Source of the DNA: Methanospirillum sp.
GTDB lineage: Archaea > Halobacteriota > Methanomicrobia > Methanomicrobiales > Methanospirillaceae
DNA: 64,000 bases
Direction: 5' to 3'
Assembly: GCA_012728895.1 (NCBI GenBank)
Contig: JAAYEG010000070.1
Coordinates: 1 to 64,000 of the forward strand
The translations under genes and the position numbers were made by a program. How positions within the stretch are numbered: position 1 is the stretch's first letter; each line of letters starts with the position of its first letter. The notes under the pieces are model-generated. The model saw nothing but the letters and a program-made list of their open reading frames with translations. It ran no database searches and was not told the DNA's origin. Below, piece by piece: positions 58,304-64,000 of this stretch.

Positions 58304-61300
58304 TCACACCAGTGTCCGCACGTAGGCGACGATATCGTCGATCTTCATGCAGACGTGCTGCTGCGCCTCCTGGGAGGTGATCCAGTCGTTGCCGGGATTG
58401 CCTTCGACCAACCCGTCCGCCTTGTCGCGGACGTTGCTGGTGATATCATGGACGAAGCCGTTCCAGGCCCCGCTCTCGAGCTTCGCATCGAGCGCGCGGA
58501 ACATGTTGGCGAAGGCGTTCTTCCGCTGGTCGGCGTTGCCCCTGAAGGCGGTCGCCGGCAGGGCCTGGATGTAGTCCGCCAGGTCGTGCTTGGCCTCGGC
58601 CGCGTCGGCGACGTGGACCCCGATCGTCCTGGCGTCACTTCCCCCGTCGTCGTCCGTGACCGTCAGCGTGACCGTGTAGTCGCCGGGCGCGCCGAAGGCG
58701 TGCTCTGCCGTGAGCGGGGCGATCGCCGCGAGGTCGCCGGACACGCCCGCCGTCCCGTCGCCGAAGTTCCATTCATAGGTCCAGGTATCGCAGCCCGGAT
58801 CGGTGAACGTCCCGTGGAAGGTGAGCGTGTGCACGACCGGCAGGACGAACTGCGGGTTCGGCTGGTCGAACGGGTTCATCGTCACCACAGGCGCGACGTT
58901 GTTTACGGTCACGGTCAGCGAGTCGGTCGACGACCCGCCGTCATCGTCGGTGACCCGGAGGCTCACCGTGGGGACGCCATTGTCGCACCAGGACCAGCTG
59001 GCCGTGGTGCCCGTGGCGTCGTCGAAGGCGCCGTCGTTGTCGAGGTCCCATTCGAACGTCAGGGTGTCACAGCCCGGGTCCGTGGCGGTGCCGGTGAAAC
59101 TCACCGTGTCGGCCTCGTTCACCGCCTGGTCCAGCCCCGCGTTCGCGACCGGCGCAACGTTGTTCACGGTCACGGTCGTGGACGCGGTCGCCGTCGCGCC
59201 GCGGGTGTCAGTTACCCGGAGCGTGACCGTGTGGACCCCGTTGTCGCACCAGGTGTGGGCCGGGCTCAAGCCCGTGTCGTCGTAGACACCGTCGCTCTCG
59301 AAGTCCCACTCGTAAAGTGAGATGCTGTCGCCGGGGTCGGGATCGGAGGAGCCGGAGCCGTCGAAGACGACCGGCGTGCCCTCGTCGACCACGTACGGAC
59401 CGCCCGGGTCCGCGGTTGGCGGGAAGTTCACGAGCGTGACCTTCAGCAGGTAGCAGTCGGGGTCGCCGTAGAGGTTGTAGTCCAACAGGTTCATCTCGAC
59501 CACGATCATCCCTGCCTTGGTGGCGTAGAGGGCGGGGCCCGCTGCCTGCGGAGACCCGGCGTTCATGATCTTCGCGTCGTAGTAGTATGCCAGGTTATGG
59601 TTGACCGGGTCCGTGCTGTCGGGCGTCCAGGCCCCGTTCGCTTCCCACGAGACGCGGGACGCGGAGACGGTGGCCGCGGCACCTTGAAGGAGGAGCGAGT
59701 ACCCGAGGTTGTCGGCCGCCTCGGGGTAGCCGTTATTGCAGGAAGCCTGGAAGGTGAAGGCCGGCCTGAGGTTGTCAAGGCTCGTCGTGGTCGCCGAGTT
59801 GAAGATGTCGCCGGCGCCCGTCCGCGACCCGTGCGTCGCCCAGGTGACGACGCCGTAGCCGTTCAGCCACTCGTTCCTGACGGCGTCCAGCGTCGTCGGC
59901 CAGTGCTCGGGCGTCGGCCCCCCGCTGGCGCTGTAGTCAGCGTCGTAGATCCGGTAGCTCGTGAAGCCCGCAGGCGTCGCGAGGTCGTTCTTCACCAGCT
60001 CACCCAGGTGCCAGGAGGGAGTGTCGTCCCAGAGCGGCTTCATCGGGAGCAGGGCCGTCCTCCGCCAGCCGATGTCCCCAGGGTCGGTCTCGTACCGGAC
60101 GATCTTCTCGAGGATCGAGTCCAGGTTCGCGTAGTTCTGGCCGTACACGGGGATCCTGCCGACGAAGACCTCCGCCCCGTTATCGGGCCCGCCGGCCCTG
60201 CCGAGGTCTCCCGAGCCCCAGACGAAGTTGACGACCGCGTCCTTGCGCGAGACGGTGGCGCCGGTGAAGTCCGCGTTGTCGTAGTACGTGGCGCTCAGCC
60301 CGCCGACGGCGTCCGAGCCGTCGTAGAGGTGGTCGGCCGGCACGATGTTCTCCCGCACGTAGTGCGCGTCCGTCTCGGGAACGTTCGTCCGCCACCAGAG
60401 CTGGAGCTCGGCGTCGCCGGTCATCTCCCTGAACTCCAGGGTGACCGGATGCTTGCCGGCGGTCATGGTGTTCGTCCACGCGTCCGTTGCGGGCATGTGG
60501 TCGACCCAGTTGTCGATGACGAGGTTCCCGTCGACGTAGAGCCGCACGCCCTCGTCTGAGAAGGTGCTGAACGTGTAGCTCTCGTCGAAGTCGCAGTTCA
60601 CCCAACCGGTCCACCGGGCCGAGAAGGTGTCGGGCCCGATGGCCGGGTCGGGGCTGAGGCTCCAGGCCGGGTCGTGCGCCTCCCCGTACCGCCCGTCGCC
60701 GTCGACGTCCCAGTTCCCGGTCAGGTCCGCGAAGAACAGGTCGGTCGGGGACTCCCTGTGCTTCCAGGAGAAGTAGCGGGGCCAGCACATCTTCATGGGG
60801 ACGTCGCCGGTCGTGTCGGCCGGATCGAGCGGGTCGTCGGGGTCGGGATCGCCGATCAGCAGCACATAGTCGATCCCCAGGGAGTCGTAGTTGTTCACGA
60901 GCCACTGCCGGATCCGCTCGGCCCGGCCGTTCGGCGCCTGGCCCACGAGGCCGTCGTAGTCGCTCTCTGTCACGACCCTGACCGTGTGACCCATGGCCTC
61001 CTTGACCTGGACGAAGTAGGCGAGCTGGCTGCTGTGCGCGACGATCTCACTGGTCGTGATGATGACGTAATCGGCCGTGTCACTGCCCGAATCCCCGTAG
61101 TCGCGAACGGTCGGGCCGACCGCGAACGAGATGCTGATCTGCGCCTCCCCGATCAGCGTGAGTTTCCCGGTCACGGGATTGTACAGGAAGGGGCGGTAGA
61201 GCAGGCGGAGATAGTTCACGTTCCCGTACACCTCGTTCCCGACGTGGTCGACCTGGACCTCGGGTTCCTTCCGCTGGGTGTATGGGATCATGACGACCGG

Positions 61301-61762
61301 TTGTGCCGGGTAGTCCGCGTCCACGCCGTAGACGTTCAGGTTCCTGCCGTCGACGATCTGTTTGCCCTCGCCCCAGTCGAGGTAGTCGGGGTCGTACGGG
61401 AGGTCGAGCGCAGCCCCGAGCGGCGGCGCCGGCGCGATCAGGTACGTTCCGTCCAGCACCTCGCTGTCGGTCACCTCGACCGTGAGTTTGACACTGTCCC
61501 AGACGATGTCGTCGGGCACCCGGAGTTCTATCAGACGCTCGGGGAGCTGGGGGTCTCCGGGAGACCCGGTGCTGCTGTACCCCGGGGAGAGCATCGTGAT
61601 GGAGCTCTGCCTCTGGGCGTCCTGGGTGATGCTGTACTTCCCGGCGGTAACCGGGTATACCAGGTCCTGGGCGGCGGTGATAGAGGGTATCGCGCAGAGA
61701 GCGACAAGAACGAGAAGAAGAGCAACAGGACCTGTCAGGTTGAAGGTAGTGCGTCGTGTCAT
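58304..61762 (-). CDS. Secreted gingipain-like peptidase (C25) with PA14 and PKD domains
   Basis: A 1152-residue exported protein. Signal peptide about 1-31 (VALLLVLVALCAIPSITAAQ). An N-terminal propeptide-like region reaches about 225. The C25 caspase-like domain carries catalytic His644 (VVTWATHGSRTG) and Cys675 (FQASCNNGYP). A PA14-type beta domain (about 365-470, ARWTGWVNCDFDESYTFSTF) is inserted within it between the ADLTGNWDVDGDG and VFVGRIPVYG segments. Three PKD repeats follow (about 795-1065), then an Asp/Glu-rich helical tail. Likely a secreted Cys protease or surface protein processing enzyme; substrate unknown. ATG 61762. Confidence 0.88.
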   Translation of the reverse strand: MTRRTTFNLTGPVALLLVLVALCAIPSITAAQDLVYPVTAGKYSITQDAQRQSSITMLSPGYSSTGSPGDPQLPERLIELRVPDDIVWDSVKLTVEVTDSEVLDGTYLIAPAPPLGAALDLPYDPDYLDWGEGKQIVDGRNLNVYGVDADYPAQPVVMIPYTQRKEPEVQVDHVGNEVYGNVNYLRLLYRPFLYNPVTGKLTLIGEAQISISFAVGPTVRDYGDSGSDTADYVIITTSEIVAHSSQLAYFVQVKEAMGHTVRVVTESDYDGLVGQAPNGRAERIRQWLVNNYDSLGIDYVLLIGDPDPDDPLDPADTTGDVPMKMCWPRYFSWKHRESPTDLFFADLTGNWDVDGDGRYGEAHDPAWSLSPDPAIGPDTFSARWTGWVNCDFDESYTFSTFSDEGVRLYVDGNLVIDNWVDHMPATDAWTNTMTAGKHPVTLEFREMTGDAELQLWWRTNVPETDAHYVRENIVPADHLYDGSDAVGGLSATYYDNADFTGATVSRKDAVVNFVWGSGDLGRAGGPDNGAEVFVGRIPVYGQNYANLDSILEKIVRYETDPGDIGWRRTALLPMKPLWDDTPSWHLGELVKNDLATPAGFTSYRIYDADYSASGGPTPEHWPTTLDAVRNEWLNGYGVVTWATHGSRTGAGDIFNSATTTSLDNLRPAFTFQASCNNGYPEAADNLGYSLLLQGAAATVSASRVSWEANGAWTPDSTDPVNHNLAYYYDAKIMNAGSPQAAGPALYATKAGMIVVEMNLLDYNLYGDPDCYLLKVTLVNFPPTADPGGPYVVDEGTPVVFDGSGSSDPDPGDSISLYEWDFESDGVYDDTGLSPAHTWCDNGVHTVTLRVTDTRGATATASTTVTVNNVAPVANAGLDQAVNEADTVSFTGTATDPGCDTLTFEWDLDNDGAFDDATGTTASWSWCDNGVPTVSLRVTDDDGGSSTDSLTVTVNNVAPVVTMNPFDQPNPQFVLPVVHTLTFHGTFTDPGCDTWTYEWNFGDGTAGVSGDLAAIAPLTAEHAFGAPGDYTVTLTVTDDDGGSDARTIGVHVADAAEAKHDLADYIQALPATAFRGNADQRKNAFANMFRALDAKLESGAWNGFVHDITSNVRDKADGLVEGNPGNDWITSQEAQQHVCMKIDDIVAYVRTLV

Positions 61763-62297
61763 ACCACTTCAGATGAGATAGTTCCGTGTTCGCATACGGC
61801 GTCGCGTTGCGTCCCGATGCAGAGAAGGGGCGCTAATCCATTTCACAGCTTTCGTGTGTTCTCGATCACCCCTGTCCATCTCCCTCTGGCCCGCATGGCG
61901 AAGGATCCGCTGATCCGGATCTTCCGGCCCGTCCCGGGAGAGAGGGCAGATGTTCCGGTCATGGATTCTGGATACCATAAATTATTGCCGTGCAACATTG
62001 CACGATATCGAGAAAAACCACACTTTTTGAGAAACGGAGCGGGAATTACGTATATTGACAGAATGACTTTGAGCAGGAGGAGAAGGGGCGGCAGCCCCCC
62101 CGCTCCGTCCCGTCCTTGTCGGACCTGCCGTATGATTTCACCTGCCGATCCCCCATCTCAATAAACCCTAAACTTCCGGTGGCGATGCAGGCAGCGGGTC
62201 CTGGCAACCCATCCTCCCGGACACCCGACCGGGAGGAGATCGGGACTCGTGCTCGCCGACCCCGAAAAACTCGATGGAGCTGGTTTGGAGTACGATG
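61763..62297. other. 535-bp interval holding the peptidase promoter
   Basis: No credible gene. An AT-rich patch near 61973-61988 (AATAATTTATGG on the minus strand) is the probable TATA for the peptidase, leaving a leader of about 190 nt. Immediately upstream of it is the palindrome at 61989-62004. Short open frames at 62062-62164 look like noise. Confidence 0.45.
61989..62004. promoter_or_regulatory. Perfect palindrome next to the peptidase TATA box
   Basis: CGTGCAA-CA-TTGCACG is a perfect 7-bp inverted repeat with a 2-nt spacer, at the upstream edge of the AT-rich promoter patch. Such placement suits an activator or a repressor site. Confidence 0.5.
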
Positions 62298-63245
62298 TCA
62301 ATCCGGCCGTGACGGAACCGTCTTTCGGATCGTCGTCATGGTCATCGTCTCGGAAGCGATGGTAATGTTGTCCTCCATTTCGATGGCAGAGAGGATGAGT
62401 TCGCTCAACCGGGAGCGAAGGATGCGGCGGGTGTGGGAATCGGTGACGTACCGTGCATCGAGGGTGATCCAGTTGTCGGTGAACCCGATGTAGACGGATG
62501 GTTCCACGACTTTCCGCGGGAGATAGTACCTCTGCCCGAGCCGCTCGATATCGAGCTCCGCCTGCGCCGTCATCGCGTCGGTCTCTCGCGAGAGGATCGA
62601 GAGGACGAGCTCCCTCGCCCGCCTCCAGTCGCTCTCGTAGGTCAGGGGGATGGAGATCTCGTCCCAGAGGAAGGAGTGGTCCCGGTTGTAATTCACGAAG
62701 GAGCGGTTCAGCACGAGGCCGTTGGGGATCGAGAGGATCCGCCCGGTCGGCTGGTCTCCCTGTACCCATCCCCGTATCTCCATCAGCGTGGTCTCCAGGA
62801 TACCGATGTCCATGACATCCCCGATCCGGTCGTCGATGGCGATCCGCTCCCCGACGCGGTAGTACCCGGAGACGATGATCAGGATCCCTCCCACGATATT
62901 TTTGAATATGTCCTGGAGAGCGAACGCGATCCCGGCGCCGATGATCCCGTAGGCGACGAGGAGCGAGCCCGGGTCGGCCACCCAGACGCGCAGGCCAAGG
63001 AGGAGGACGAAGACGACGGAGAGGAGGGAGGCGGTCTTTATAGCGGTATAGCGGGTCTTCATGTCATCGATCCGCCTGACGAGGATCATCCTCACGAAGA
63101 CCGAGAAGACGAGGTACGCGGCGGCGAGGACGAGCGCGGTGAAAAACAGGTTCACGACGAGGGGTTCGTCGGTGACGTACGTCGCGGCACCGAGGGCGGC
63201 GGATACCAGAACGAGCACGACCAGGATCGCGATCTGCCGTTTCAT
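62298..63245 (-). CDS. MscS-family mechanosensitive ion channel
   Basis: A 315-residue protein. Three N-terminal helices (AILVVLVLVSAALGAATYV; NLFFTALVLAAAYLVFSVFV; LLSVVFVLLLGLRVWVA) precede the pore helix VAYGIIGAGIAFALQDIFKN, rich in Ala/Gly as in TM3 of MscS. The beta domain follows (IVSGYYRVGERIAIDDRIGD, ILSIPNGLVLNRSFVNYNRD) and then the C-terminal alpha/beta part. Protects against osmotic downshock. A TATA-like CTTTATGTG (about 63275-63283, minus strand) places the transcript start near ATG 63245. Confidence 0.93.
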   Translation of the reverse strand: MKRQIAILVVLVLVSAALGAATYVTDEPLVVNLFFTALVLAAAYLVFSVFVRMILVRRIDDMKTRYTAIKTASLLSVVFVLLLGLRVWVADPGSLLVAYGIIGAGIAFALQDIFKNIVGGILIIVSGYYRVGERIAIDDRIGDVMDIGILETTLMEIRGWVQGDQPTGRILSIPNGLVLNRSFVNYNRDHSFLWDEISIPLTYESDWRRARELVLSILSRETDAMTAQAELDIERLGQRYYLPRKVVEPSVYIGFTDNWITLDARYVTDSHTRRILRSRLSELILSAIEMEDNITIASETMTMTTIRKTVPSRPD

Positions 63246-63807
63246 GCGCGGATGTACCAGAATACCCCCCCATCACATAAAGATGAACCGGGGGAGACGG
63301 GCGGTGCCGGCCCGGCGGGAGGTCGCCGGCGACGCCCTCTCCCCCGACCGGTGGCGATCGGTGATTTCTCCTGCACCGGGTCCCGCGTCCGGCAGGATCG
63401 GACGGGGACCCGATCTTCCCGGTGGTCGGCATCGAACGCACGACTGCGCCCTCCGCCGCGCCCGGGCGCGGCCACGCTTCCGCGCCGGCGGTGACGGGAT
63501 GCCCCTGTTGTCAGGGCGTCCCCGCGGTGCATGTGGTCCGAGGGGAGTCCGTTCGAGGAGGGGAGACCTCGTGACGCGGGAGAGCGGGCCGACAGGATAC
63601 GGCTGGCGCAAGGCGCGCCGTTGCCGTTTCGGTATGCCACGAAAAGGACTCAAGAAACCATTAAGAGTTCCTCTGGCTATGTCCTGTAATCGCGCGTGGA
63701 GTGACAGACCCTCTTTGATGACCCCCGGGGCCAGGCGCCGTGCCAACCCTCCGCGCGGGAGAGATCACGCGACACCCGCTTCGGAGCGAAGCGACTGAGA
63801 GGGCATC
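63246..63807. other. 560-bp interval without a supportable gene
   Basis: GC-rich with only antisense-type frames. It contains the mscS promoter (about 63275-63283) and an AT-richer patch near 63645-63665 (AAGAAACCATTAAGAGTTCC) that could start the message for the gene at 63808. Confidence 0.4.
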
Positions 63808-64000
63808 ATGCACGATATCACATCCGTTCGGGTGCGCTCCGGCGCCCTGGCGCCGGCGGCACTGCTGCTGGCGCTCTGCCTGCTCACCGGGAGCGCGCAG
63901 GCCATCGACTCGCCCGCGCTCGTCGTTACCGAGCCCGGGCTGTACACCCTGGACCACGACCTTGCCCCCGACGCGACCGTCGGCGTCCTGGTCAACGGCT
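63808..64000 (+). CDS. N-terminus of a secreted, probably beta-helix (NosD-like) protein, cut by the window end
   Basis: From ATG 63808 the frame gives a signal peptide (PAALLLALCLLTGSAQAIDS) and then ALVVTEPGLYTLDHDLAPDA and VGVLVNG to the window edge. The pattern of a Val/Ile strand, E-P-G-x-Y-x-L-x-x-D-L, then GVLV is that of right-handed beta-helix (NosD/parallel beta-helix) surface proteins common in Methanomicrobiales. The 5' part is clear; the family is a suggestion. Continues beyond base 64000. Confidence 0.6.
   Translation, partial: MHDITSVRVRSGALAPAALLLALCLLTGSAQAIDSPALVVTEPGLYTLDHDLAPDATVGVLVNG

Noticed and set aside
62062-62164. Short plus-strand frame after a TATA-like sequence
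   Set aside because: Thirty-three codons of Arg/Ser/Pro with no ribosome site; indistinguishable from chance.

Overview
The window looks like a chromosomal segment of a G+C-rich methanogenic euryarchaeon, most likely of the order Methanomicrobiales. The evidence is a complete A1A0-type ATP synthase operon, a group II chaperonin (thermosome), membrane-anchored LonB, a Nob1-type PIN nuclease, GfcR, cbiMNQO cobalt uptake, several DUF3344 surface proteins, and archaeal TATA boxes placed about 25 nt upstream of (often leaderless) starts. The order is an inference from gene content. No rRNA or methanogenesis marker gene is present to fix it.

Layout. 1-2.7 kb is accessory: the tail of an IS1595-like transposase, a zinc-ribbon ORF, a lipoprotein gene broken at a nine-C run, an internally duplicated membrane protein, and a tandemly duplicated pair of tiny genes. 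2.7-4.4 kb holds iscU and iscS. After a 1.2 kb stretch without a supportable gene come pgk and the nine ATP synthase genes (atpH-I-K-E-C-F-A-B-D, minus strand, 5.6-15.1 kb). 15.2-21.3 kb is an archaellum/pilus-type secretion module: an assembly ATPase interrupted by an in-frame amber codon, a membrane platform protein, a small zinc ribbon, and two divergent KaiC-like ATPases, the first with a ruined P-loop. 21.3-26.9 kb (minus) carries TspO, two BofA-family proteins, PmbA, TldD and LonB. 27.0-31.7 kb (plus) carries prs, rtcA, nob1, gfcR and the thermosome.

32.6-44.5 kb is the most unusual region. Six minus-strand genes overlap one another by 4-11 nt. They encode an ECF-type T component, a secreted-domain/S-component fusion and four signal-peptide-bearing, membrane-anchored proteins, at least three of them clearly DUF3344. 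A divergent gene encodes a fused double ECF ATPase, followed by a large DUF3344-CARDB-DUF3344-dockerin protein. Together this looks like an ECF importer with its own family of surface-anchored proteins, which I know of no description for. A second, conventional ECF importer (cbiMNQO, cobalt) follows at 45.6-48.6 kb, after a scar containing the last 44 codons of a second thermosome gene.

48.6-51.1 kb is a hydrolase plus a DrrAB-type ABC exporter. 51.3-57.3 kb is a branched-chain amino acid-type ABC importer made of two convergent units (livK-livK-livH-livM and livG-livF), whose promoters carry related palindromes. 57.4-58.1 kb has a Cys-rich DUF3795 protein and tRNA-Ser(CGA). The right end has a secreted gingipain-like peptidase with PA14 and PKD domains, an MscS channel, and the start of a probable secreted beta-helix protein cut by the window edge.
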